Below the pieces are notes generated by a model, which saw only the letters and a program-made list of their open reading frames with translations, was not told the DNA's origin and made no database searches. A DNA stretch of 64,000 nt from Bradyrhizobium sp. CER78 (GTDB taxonomy: Bacteria; Pseudomonadota; Alphaproteobacteria; Rhizobiales; Xanthobacteraceae). The stretch is taken from positions 124,001 to 188,000 of the forward strand of contig NZ_JARVWP010000001.1 in assembly GCF_029846235.1 (NCBI RefSeq). The letters run 5' to 3'. Positions within the stretch are counted from its first letter, which is position 1, and each line of letters opens with the position of its first letter. Below, one piece after another: positions 55,671 through 63,551 of the stretch. A program made the position numbers and the translations under genes.

Positions 55671-56597
55671 TTATTTGCGGACCTTGAGCGCGAAGAGCCC
55701 CTGCGGACGCACCATCAGGATCGCGACGATGGTGAGCAGCGTGATCACCTTGGCCATCGATCCCGACAGGAAGAACTCCAGCGTCGACTGGGTCTGCGAG
55801 ATCGAGAAGGCGGAGGCGATGGTGCCGAACAGCGAGGCGGCGCCGCCGAACACGACGACCAGGAAGGTGTCGACAATATAGAGCTGGCCGGCGGTCGGCC
55901 CGGTCGAGCCGATCATGGTGAAGGCCGAGCCCGCAATGCCGGCGATGCCACAGCCGAGGCCGAAGGTGTAGCGGTCGACCTTCTCGGTGTTGATGCCGAC
56001 GGCGCCCGCCATCACGCGGTTCTGCACCACGGCCCGCACCTGCTTGCCCCAGCTCGACCAGAACAGGATGTAGAACACGACGATCGTGATCAGGATCGTC
56101 AACCCCATCACGAACATGCCGTTGATCGGGATCTGGATCGAGTCGGTCGCCTGCCAGGAGCCCATCATCCATTCCGGCAGTTCGACGCCGACCTCGCGCG
56201 CGCCGAAGATCGAGCGATAGGCCTGCTGCAGGATCAGGCTGAGGCCCCAGGTCGCGAGCAGCGTGTCGAGCGGACGTTTGTAGAGATGGCGGATCAGCGC
56301 CCATTCGACCAGCATGCCGAGCGCGCCGGAGGCGATGAACGCCAGGATCATCGCGATGAAGAAGTAACCGGGGAACAGCCATGGCGCTGTGTGCTGCACG
56401 GCGTTCGACGTCATCCAGGTGACGTAGGCACCCAGGATCATGAACTCGCCATGGGCCATGTTGATGACGCCCATCTGGCCGAAGATGATGGCGAGCCCGA
56501 GCGCCATCAGCACGTAGACGGAGAACAGGATGAGCCCGGCAAATCCCTGCATCGCGAGGATGGCGCCGAGATCGCTGATCGAATAGTCGCCGAACAT
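55671..56597 (-). CDS. Urea/amide ABC transporter permease, UrtB-like (copy 2)
   Basis: The product is 308 aa. GLAIIFGQMGVINMAHGEF near the start and LATWGLSLILQQAYRSIFG in the middle are typical of UrtB. It is separated by 123 bases from the binding-protein gene, with a hairpin between, as in copy 1. Confidence 0.93.
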   Translation of the reverse strand: MFGDYSISDLGAILAMQGFAGLILFSVYVLMALGLAIIFGQMGVINMAHGEFMILGAYVTWMTSNAVQHTAPWLFPGYFFIAMILAFIASGALGMLVEWALIRHLYKRPLDTLLATWGLSLILQQAYRSIFGAREVGVELPEWMMGSWQATDSIQIPINGMFVMGLTILITIVVFYILFWSSWGKQVRAVVQNRVMAGAVGINTEKVDRYTFGLGCGIAGIAGSAFTMIGSTGPTAGQLYIVDTFLVVVFGGAASLFGTIASAFSISQTQSTLEFFLSGSMAKVITLLTIVAILMVRPQGLFALKVRK

Positions 56598-56650
56598 CTA
56601 TCGTCCTCCAGTCTAAGGGCATGCACCGCGACGCGAGCGGCGCCCGATCG

Positions 56651-56678
56651 GCGGCGTGGGCGATGACGTCCACGCCGC
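56651..56678 (-). other. Perfect 9-bp hairpin between binding-protein and permease genes (copy 2)
   Basis: GCGGCGTGG (56651-56659) and CCACGCCGC (56670-56678) form a perfect stem with a ten-base loop. It lies 42 bases after the binding-protein stop in the transcribed direction and has no U-run. The position matches the hairpins at 23006-23075 in the other transporter operon. Confidence 0.5.
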
Positions 56679-56720
56679 GATGCATTGAGAGAGAGGTTGC
56701 GCGGGTTTACCCGCCCGGCC

Positions 56721-57983
56721 TCACTGGTAGCCCTTGGGGAACGGATCCGGCTCGACGAGATCGGCGGTCTCGTAGATCAGTTCATACTGACCGTCGGCCT
56801 TGGCGCGACCGACGCGGGTCTTCGACCACAAATGATGGTTCTCGTGGATGCGGACGTAGCCTTCCGGCGCGCCCTTGAACTCGACGCCCGGGGAAGCCGC
56901 CGCGATCTTGTCGATGTCGAAGCTCTGCGCCTTCTCGACCGTCAATTTCCACAGCCACGGGCCGAGATAGGCGGCCTGCGTGACGTCGCCGATCACGGTC
57001 TTCTCGCCCCACATCTTCTTGAACGCGGGCACGAAGGCCTTGTTGTTCGCATTGTCGAGCGACTGGAAGTACTTCATGCAGGCATAGGCGCCCGCGATGT
57101 TCTCACCGCCGATGCCGTCGATCTCGTCCTCGGTCACCGAGATCGTCAGCAGCGTCTGCTTCGACAGGTCGATGCCGGCCGCCTTCAGCTGCTTGTAGAA
57201 CGCGACGTTCGAGCCGCCGACGATGATGGCGTAGATCACGTCCGGCTTGGTCAGCTTGATCTTGTTGATGACCGAGTTGAACTGGGTCGAGCCGAGCGGG
57301 AAGTATTCCTCGCCGACCACCTTGCAGCCCGGCAGGTGGTTCTCAATGTGCTTGCGCGCGATCTTGTTCGAGGTGCGCGGCCAGATGTAGTCCGAGCCGA
57401 GCAGATAGAAGCTCTTCGCGCCCTTGGTCTTGTTGACCCAGTCGAGGCCGGCGATGATCTGCTGCGTCGCCTCCTGACCGGTGTAGATCACGTTCTTCGA
57501 CTGCTCGAGGCCTTCATAGAAGGTCGGGTAGTACAGCATGCCGTTGTACTGCTCGAACACCGGCAGCACCGCCTTGCGTGAAGCCGAGGTCCAGCAGCCC
57601 ATCACGGCCGCGCATTTGTCGTTGACCAGGAGCTTCTTGGCCTTTTCCGCGAAGGTCGGCCAGTCGCTGGCGCCGTCCTCCTGGATGAACTTGATCTTGC
57701 GGCCGAGCACGCCGCCGGCGGCGTTGATCTGCTCGATCGCCAGCTTCTCGGCCTCGACCGATCCGGTCTCGGAGATCGCCATGGTGCCGGTCACGGAATG
57801 CAGGATGCCGACGGTGACTTCGCTATCGGTGACTGCAAGACCCGTGGTGTTAACCGCGGAGGTTGCAGGGACGTCAGCAAATGCCGGACGGCCCAGCATC
57901 GACATGGCCGGCAATGCGGCCATTCCCATCAAGAGCTTACGCCGGAGCGGAGACTTCAGGCCTGGTTTTGTTTCGTCTGACAT
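56721..57983 (-). CDS. Amide/urea ABC transporter periplasmic binding protein, UrtA-like (copy 2)
   Basis: The product is 420 aa. The N-terminus has SPLRRKLLMGMAALPAMSML, a signal with paired arginines that is a weaker Tat match than in copy 1. The mature part (VTVGILHSVTGTMAISETGS, GCWTSASRKAVLPVFEQ, YYPTFYEGLEQSKNVIYTGQ, GSDYIWPRTSNKI) is UrtA/FmdD-like. It is the first gene of the operon that ends in fmdAB and faces the histidine kinase gene across a 148-base divergent promoter region. The start at ATG 57983 was preferred to GTG 57989. Confidence 0.93.
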   Translation of the reverse strand: MSDETKPGLKSPLRRKLLMGMAALPAMSMLGRPAFADVPATSAVNTTGLAVTDSEVTVGILHSVTGTMAISETGSVEAEKLAIEQINAAGGVLGRKIKFIQEDGASDWPTFAEKAKKLLVNDKCAAVMGCWTSASRKAVLPVFEQYNGMLYYPTFYEGLEQSKNVIYTGQEATQQIIAGLDWVNKTKGAKSFYLLGSDYIWPRTSNKIARKHIENHLPGCKVVGEEYFPLGSTQFNSVINKIKLTKPDVIYAIIVGGSNVAFYKQLKAAGIDLSKQTLLTISVTEDEIDGIGGENIAGAYACMKYFQSLDNANNKAFVPAFKKMWGEKTVIGDVTQAAYLGPWLWKLTVEKAQSFDIDKIAAASPGVEFKGAPEGYVRIHENHHLWSKTRVGRAKADGQYELIYETADLVEPDPFPKGYQ

Positions 57984-58039
57984 GAGCACCCCATCTGGTT
58001 CGAGAACGCTGATTGATGAGGCGAGGATTGCTCACTTTT

Positions 58040-58077
58040 GTGCAGCGCACTGATACGTGAGATCGCGTATACTGCAC
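58040..58077. promoter_or_regulatory. Nested dyad in the divergent promoter between the transporter and kinase operons
   Basis: GTGCAG (58040-58045) faces CTGCAC (58072-58077), and inside them ATACG (58053-58057) faces CGTAT (58066-58070). A TATACT box overlaps the right half. The region is 148 bases long and must hold the promoters for the urt/fmd operon and for the kinase. The nested dyad is a plausible site for the LuxR-type response regulator encoded at 61511-62437. Confidence 0.5.
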
Positions 58078-58131
58078 CGCAAAATAGCGACGTAGGTTTT
58101 TGGTAGGGGCTTTGCCCGCGATCAACGCATC

Positions 58132-61100
58132 GTGGATCAGGAGTTTGAGCGAGTGGCAGGGCGGCAGCGGATAGACCGCGTCAGGCGCCAATACAATCAA
58201 TGGGTCGCCAACCAGACGCTGGAAGACTACGCGCTGCGCTTCACCGCAAAGAGCGCGCGGCGCTGGTCCGCCGCCCGCGTCGCCAACACCGCGCTCGGCG
58301 CGATCTCCTTCCTGGCGCTGGAGGCGATCGGCGGCACCATCACGCTGAACTATGGCGCGATCAACGCCTCCGCGGCGATCCTGGTCGTCAGCGTCATCAT
58401 CTTCCTGTGCGGACTGCCGATCGCCTACCATGCCGCAAAAAGCGGCATCGACATCGACCTGCTGACCCGCGGCGCCGGCTTCGGCTATATCGGCTCGACC
58501 ATCACCTCGCTGATCTACGCCTCCTTCACCTTCATCTTCTTCGCGATCGAGGCGGTGATCCTGGCCAGCGCGCTCGACATGTGCTTCGGCATCCCGCGGC
58601 CGATCGGCTATCTGATCAGCGCGGTCGTGATCATTCCGCTGGTCATCTACGGCATCACGCTGATCAGCCGTTTCCAGCTCTGGACCCAGCCGCTGTGGGT
58701 GATCCTCCACATCATGCCGTTCGCGGCGATCGCCTGGGCCAATCCGCACTCGTTCACCGAATGGCGCAAATTCGCCGGCGATCACGGCGATCCCGCAGGA
58801 AATCTCGATCTTCTGCTGTTCGGCACCGCGGCCTCGGTCGTGTTCGCGCTGGTGGCGCAGATCGGCGAGCAGGTTGACTTCCTGCGCTTCCTGCCGCGCG
58901 ACCGCCGCACCTCGCGCAAGGCCTGGTGGATCGCGCTGCTGGGGGCTGGCCCCGGCTGGATCGTGCTCGGCGCGCTCAAGCTGCTGGCCGGTTCGTTCCT
59001 GGCGTTCTTCGCGCTCAGCCACGGCGTCTCGGCCGAGCACGCGGCCGAGCCTGCCAACATGTATCTCGAAGCCTTCCGCTATGTGCTGTCGCAGCCCGAC
59101 CTTGCCATGGCGCTGACCGGCACCTTCGTGATCCTGTCGCAGGTCAAGATCAACGTCACCAACGCCTATGCCGGCTCGATCGCCTGGTCGAACTTTTTCT
59201 CCCGCCTCACCCACTCGCATCCCGGCCGCGTGGTGTGGCTGGTGTTCAACGTCGTGGTCGCGCTGCTATTGATGGAGATCGGCGTCTACAAGGCGCTGGA
59301 GCAGACGCTGGCGCTCTACTCCAATGTCGCAATCGCCTGGGTCGGCGCGCTGGTGGCCGATCTCGTCATCAACAAGCCGCTGGGCCTGCGGCCGCAGCAC
59401 ATCGAGTTCAAGCGCGCCCATCTCTGCGACATCAATCCGGTCGGCGTCGGCGCGATGACGATCGCGACCGTGGTCTCGATCAGCGCGTTCTACGGCCTGT
59501 TCGGCCCGACCGCGAAGGCGCTGTCTGCCTTCGTTGCGCTTGCGGTCGCGTTCATCACCGCTCCCCTGATTGCCTGGGCGACCGACGGCAAGTACTACAT
59601 CGCGCGCAAGCCGAAACGGAGCTGGCAGAACATTGAATCGATCCAGTGCTGTATCTGCGAGCACGCGTTCGAGCCCGAAGACATGGCCGCCTGCCCGGCC
59701 TATGCCGGCCCGATCTGTTCCTTATGCTGCTCGCTCGACGCCCGCTGCCACGATCTCTGCAAGCCGCATGGTAGGATCGGCGCACAGGTCTCGGATGCGC
59801 TCGGCAAGGTGATGCCGCAGCCGATCTACGCCCGCATCAACTCGCAGCTCGGCCATTACCTCGGCGTGTTCGCAGTCTCGGCCGGCCTCGTCGCACTGGT
59901 GCTCGGCCTGATCTATCTGCAGACCACGGCGGCCGTGCATGCCAACGAATTGTTGGCCGACGTGCTGTGGAAGGTGTTCTTTGCGCTGACCCTGATCATC
60001 GGCGTCGTCGCCTGGCTGTTCGTGCTGGCGCAGCAGAGCCGCCGCGCCGCAGAAGACGAGACCAAGCGTCAGACCACGCTGCTGATCCAGGAAATCGACG
60101 CCCACAAACGCACCGATGCCGAACTGCAGCGCGCGAAGGAGGTTGCCGAGTCCGCCAATCTCGCCAAGAGCCGCTATGTCGTGGGCCTCAGCCACGAACT
60201 CCGCTCGCCGCTGAATGCAATCTCCGGCTACGCGCAGCTGCTGGAGCAGGACGACAGCCTGCAGGTGCGGCCGCGCGAGCAGGTGCGCGTGGTCCGCCGC
60301 AGCGCCGATCATTTGTCGGGATTGATCGACGGCATCCTCGATATCTCCAAGATCGAGGCCGGCCGTCTCTATCTGTCGCGCGACGAGGTGCGGCTGAACG
60401 ATTTCCTCGAGCAGTTGGTCGGCATGTTCCGCCTGCAAGCCGCAGCAAAAGGCATCGACTTCGTGTTCAGGCGGCCGGCCGTGCTGCCAGTCGTGGTCTA
60501 TACCGACGAGAAGCGGCTGCGACAGATCCTGATCAACCTGCTCTCGAATGCGATCAAGTTCACCCAATCTGGCCAGGTGCAGTTCGTGGTGCACTACCGC
60601 AGCCCCGTCGCTGAGTTCGAGGTGATCGATACTGGACCGGGCATCCAGCCCGACGACCTCGAGCGGATCTTCGCGCCGTTCGAGCGCGGCGCGCTCGGCG
60701 TCACCCAGCCGCAGACCGGCACCGGGCTTGGCCTCACCATCAGCCGCCTGCTCGCGGGCGTGATGGGCGGCGACATCAAGGTGTTGAGCACGGTCGGCAC
60801 CGGCAGCACGTTCAAGGTCAAGCTGCTGCTGTCCGAAGTCACCAACCCGCGCCGCGATGCGCCGGTCGACGCTCCCGTCTACGGCTATCACGGCCCGCGC
60901 AAGACCATCCTGATCACCGACGACGACCCGACCCAGCGCGACCTGCTGCGCGAGATTCTGGCGCCACTCGGCTTCATCCTGCTCAGCGCGCCGGACGGAC
61001 CGGGCTGCCTTGCCCTCGCCCAGCATTGCCGGCCGGACATGTTCCTGCTCGACATCTCGATGGCTGGGATGGACGGCTGGACGGTCGCCGAAACCCTGCG

Positions 61101-61521
61101 CTCCGAAGGCCATCACCAGGCGCGAATCCTGATGATCTCCGCCAGCGCGCTGGAAGCCCATGGTGCTCCGCTGGCGCAACCGTTCCACGACGGCTATCTG
61201 ATGAAGCCGATCGACATTCCGCGGCTGCTGGAGACCATCCGCCAGCTGCTCAAGATCGAGTGGCAGTATGAGGCCGAGCAGGCGCCGCCTCCACAATGGA
61301 AGCCGGACAGCGGCTCGCGTCCGCCGGTGAAGTATGTCGAAGAGCTGATCAGCCTCGGCCAGCTCGGTTATGTCAGGGCGATCCAGCTCAAGCTCGACGA
61401 AATCGGCAATGAGTGTCCCGAACATGCCGATTTCGTCGGCCAGATGCGCACGCTGATCGACAGGTTCGATCTCGATCAGTATATGGCGATGTTGAAAATA
61501 TTGCACAGCTATGACCATTGA
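58132..61521 (+). CDS. Hybrid histidine kinase with an NCS1-permease sensor half and a Cys/His cluster
   Basis: The product is 1129 aa. Residues about 45-495 form a complete NCS1-type nucleobase/amide permease with about twelve membrane segments (GAISFLALEAIGGTITLNYG, IAYHAAKSGIDIDLLTRGAG). Residues 506-546 carry Cys506, 507, 509, 521, 529, 532, 533, 539, 543 and His546, probably a zinc or metal site. Two more membrane segments (about 577-600 and 612-637) and a coiled coil lead to HisKA with His688 (GLSHELRSPLNAISGYAQLL), an HATPase domain (NLLSNAIKFTQSG, TGPGIQPDD, GTGLGLTISRLL), and a receiver with Asp974 and Lys1025, then about 90 helical residues. The layout parallels CbrA-type kinases, which carry an SSS transporter. 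GTG 58132 is used here; GTG 58153, with AGGAG before it, may be the true start. Confidence 0.92.
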   Translation: MDQEFERVAGRQRIDRVRRQYNQWVANQTLEDYALRFTAKSARRWSAARVANTALGAISFLALEAIGGTITLNYGAINASAAILVVSVIIFLCGLPIAYHAAKSGIDIDLLTRGAGFGYIGSTITSLIYASFTFIFFAIEAVILASALDMCFGIPRPIGYLISAVVIIPLVIYGITLISRFQLWTQPLWVILHIMPFAAIAWANPHSFTEWRKFAGDHGDPAGNLDLLLFGTAASVVFALVAQIGEQVDFLRFLPRDRRTSRKAWWIALLGAGPGWIVLGALKLLAGSFLAFFALSHGVSAEHAAEPANMYLEAFRYVLSQPDLAMALTGTFVILSQVKINVTNAYAGSIAWSNFFSRLTHSHPGRVVWLVFNVVVALLLMEIGVYKALEQTLALYSNVAIAWVGALVADLVINKPLGLRPQHIEFKRAHLCDINPVGVGAMTIATVVSISAFYGLFGPTAKALSAFVALAVAFITAPLIAWATDGKYYIARKPKRSWQNIESIQCCICEHAFEPEDMAACPAYAGPICSLCCSLDARCHDLCKPHGRIGAQVSDALGKVMPQPIYARINSQLGHYLGVFAVSAGLVALVLGLIYLQTTAAVHANELLADVLWKVFFALTLIIGVVAWLFVLAQQSRRAAEDETKRQTTLLIQEIDAHKRTDAELQRAKEVAESANLAKSRYVVGLSHELRSPLNAISGYAQLLEQDDSLQVRPREQVRVVRRSADHLSGLIDGILDISKIEAGRLYLSRDEVRLNDFLEQLVGMFRLQAAAKGIDFVFRRPAVLPVVVYTDEKRLRQILINLLSNAIKFTQSGQVQFVVHYRSPVAEFEVIDTGPGIQPDDLERIFAPFERGALGVTQPQTGTGLGLTISRLLAGVMGGDIKVLSTVGTGSTFKVKLLLSEVTNPRRDAPVDAPVYGYHGPRKTILITDDDPTQRDLLREILAPLGFILLSAPDGPGCLALAQHCRPDMFLLDISMAGMDGWTVAETLRSEGHHQARILMISASALEAHGAPLAQPFHDGYLMKPIDIPRLLETIRQLLKIEWQYEAEQAPPPQWKPDSGSRPPVKYVEELISLGQLGYVRAIQLKLDEIGNECPEHADFVGQMRTLIDRFDLDQYMAMLKILHSYDH

Positions 61522-62437
61522 ACAGAAGAAGCGCGACGTCGCGCTCGTCGTCGACGACTCGCCGGAGACGTTGCGCCTCCTCACCGACGCGCTCGACGGC
61601 GCCGGGATGACCGTGATGGTCGCGCTCGACGGCGCCTCCGCGATGCGTATCGTCGACCAGATCACGCCCGATATCGTGCTGCTCGACGCCGTGATGCCCG
61701 GCATGGACGGGTTCGAGACCTGCAAGCGACTGAAGCGCGATGCCGGGCTCGATGGCGTGCCGATCATCTTCATGACGGGGCTCGCCGAGACCGAGCACAT
61801 CGTGCGCGGGCTGGAGGCCGGCGGCGTCGACTATGTCACCAAGCCGATCGTGGTCGAGGAAATGCTGGCGCGGATCCGGGTCCATCTCGCCAATGCGCGG
61901 ATGACGCAGAGTGCCCGCGCGGCGCTTGACGTCTCCGGCCGCTACCTGCTCGCGGTCAACAGTTCAGGCGCGCTGCTGTGGGCGACCCCACAGGCGCAGC
62001 GGCTGCTGTCGGATACGCTCGCCGATGCCGCGGACAATTTCGTGCTGCCGGAGCCGATGCCGCAATGGCTCGAACAGGCGCAGAAAGGTGCGGCGGGAAA
62101 GAAGACCGCGACGGTCGCGTCATTCCCCGGCAACGAGCAGCTTCGGCTGCAATATATGGGCAAGCTCGGCCCCAACGAGTTCCTGCTGCGGCTCGCCAAG
62201 GACACCAGCGGCGACATGCCGGCCGAATTCTCCAGCGAGCTCGGCCTGACCACCCGCGAGGGCGAGGTGCTGTCCTGGCTCTCCAAAGGCAAGACCAACC
62301 GCGACATCGCGCAGATCCTGGGCCTCAGCCCGCGCACCGTCGACAAGCATCTCGAGCAGATCTACGCCAAGCTCGGCGTCGAGAACCGCACCGCCGCCGC
62401 CGCGATCGCGGTCAACGCAAGGCATCGCAAGTCTTGA
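61511..62437 (+). CDS. Response regulator with REC, PAS-like and LuxR DNA-binding domains
   Basis: The product is 308 aa. The receiver occupies residues 9-125, with Asp14-Asp15-region acidic residues, phospho-acceptor Asp59 (LLDAVMPGMDG) and Lys111. Residues about 138-232 look like a PAS fold (GRYLLAVNSSGALLWATPQA). Residues 243-305 form a LuxR helix-turn-helix (LTTREGEVLSWLSKGKTNRD, then IAQILGLSPRTVDKHLEQIY). Its start overlaps the kinase gene by 11 bases, so both are made together. It probably receives the phosphate from the hybrid kinase and acts at the divergent promoter. Confidence 0.94.
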   Translation: MTIEQKKRDVALVVDDSPETLRLLTDALDGAGMTVMVALDGASAMRIVDQITPDIVLLDAVMPGMDGFETCKRLKRDAGLDGVPIIFMTGLAETEHIVRGLEAGGVDYVTKPIVVEEMLARIRVHLANARMTQSARAALDVSGRYLLAVNSSGALLWATPQAQRLLSDTLADAADNFVLPEPMPQWLEQAQKGAAGKKTATVASFPGNEQLRLQYMGKLGPNEFLLRLAKDTSGDMPAEFSSELGLTTREGEVLSWLSKGKTNRDIAQILGLSPRTVDKHLEQIYAKLGVENRTAAAAIAVNARHRKS

Positions 62438-62447
62438 TGTAATGCCG

Positions 62448-63422
62448 CTAGCTTTTCGGATCGGCCGCTGCGGCGGAGCCGACCGGCTCGTCCGCTACAG
62501 AATGCTGCGCCTTTCGCCACTGCGCCGGGGTCACGCCCATATGGCTCTTGAAGGCGCGCTGAAAGGCGGCCTCCGACTGATAACCGACCATCTCGGCAAC
62601 GGCGCCGGTCGAAAGCGATGCTCTCTTCAACTCGTTGGCCGCAAGCGTCATCCTGATATCGGTGAGCAGATCGCTGGCCGATCGCCCAAGCTTCTCCTGG
62701 AACTGCCGCGCTAGCGTGGCGCGCGACATGTTGCAAAGCCGTGCGAGCTCCGGCAGCGACCACGCGCGCGCAGGCGCGTTGAACATGGCGGCCACCGCCG
62801 GCGCGAGCCGAGGATCGCCGACCAGAGCGAGCAGTCCGTGTGACGTTGCATCGGTCTCGCTCGCAAGCCGCAGCACAAGCGCGAACATCGCCGTGGACAG
62901 CGCATTGAGCATGGCGTGGCCGCCCAGATGATCGTCGGCCGTTTCGCTGCGCATCAGGGACACGAGTCCGGCGAGCTGCGCGGCCGTCCCCTTTCCGGTC
63001 CGAGCGCCGGCATGCACGACAAGACGCGGCGGAAGATAGCTGCTCAACAGACGGTCGTGCGGAGGTGCAATCGCGAAGTGCCCGCACAGCAGGTCAAGCC
63101 GCTCATCCGACCCGAGGTTTTCGCTGATCGTGAAATTCTGCGCCGCCCGGTTGCGCGCCGGCAGCGGTGTCGCCCCGCTTCCGTCATGCATCACGTGTCG
63201 CGGGTTGCCGGGAAGCAGAAGGATGTCGCCGGGCTTCAGCAGCAATGACCGTCCGCCCGCGGGATCGTCCAGGATCGCCGAGCCGGCAAGCACCGCATGA
63301 TAGGGGATTTCGTTGGTCAGACCCGGGCCCTGCTCGATACGCCAGGGGACGCTGTAACTGCAGCGAATATCGAGCCGCCCCCGCACCGGCATCATCTCGA
63401 ATAGCCGGCTGAGCCAATCCAT
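62448..63422 (-). CDS. AraC-family regulator with cupin-type N-terminal domain
   Basis: The product is 324 aa. The N-terminal half is a cupin-like ligand domain (IPYHAVLAGSAILDDPAGGR, LLLKPGDILLLPGNPRHVMH). The C-terminal 100 residues hold two helix-turn-helix units (WSLPELARLCNMSRATLARQ and TGAVAEMVGYQSEAAFQRAF). This subgroup often sits beside a CMD/AhpD or alkylhydroperoxidase-like gene, as it does here. The start at 63422 (MDWLSRLFEMMPVRG) matches the usual opening; ATG 63461 is also in frame. It is convergent with the response regulator gene (10 bases apart). Confidence 0.92.
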   Translation of the reverse strand: MDWLSRLFEMMPVRGRLDIRCSYSVPWRIEQGPGLTNEIPYHAVLAGSAILDDPAGGRSLLLKPGDILLLPGNPRHVMHDGSGATPLPARNRAAQNFTISENLGSDERLDLLCGHFAIAPPHDRLLSSYLPPRLVVHAGARTGKGTAAQLAGLVSLMRSETADDHLGGHAMLNALSTAMFALVLRLASETDATSHGLLALVGDPRLAPAVAAMFNAPARAWSLPELARLCNMSRATLARQFQEKLGRSASDLLTDIRMTLAANELKRASLSTGAVAEMVGYQSEAAFQRAFKSHMGVTPAQWRKAQHSVADEPVGSAAAADPKS

Positions 63423-63551
63423 GGCCAATCCCCCGAAGCATCGCATGAGACGATTGAGCATATAATCGAGCTATATGAACATTCAATGTCTCAATTATCG
63501 ATCCTATTGTCACTCCGCAATCGTTCACCAACCCCAACAAGGAGTGCCACC
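63423..63551. promoter_or_regulatory. Divergent promoter region of the araC-type and CMD-type genes
   Basis: This 129-base gap is locally AT-rich (CATATAATCGAGCTATATGAAC). It contains ACATT-C-AATGT at 63479-63489, a perfect 11-base dyad. AAGGAG at 63538-63543 is the ribosome-binding site of the gene at 63552. The dyad is a candidate site for the AraC-type regulator. Confidence 0.55.

Noticed and set aside
59722..61800. 692-codon minus-strand open frame opposite the histidine kinase
   Set aside because: It is a shadow frame typical of GC-rich coding sequence; the sense strand encodes clear HisKA, HATPase and receiver domains.
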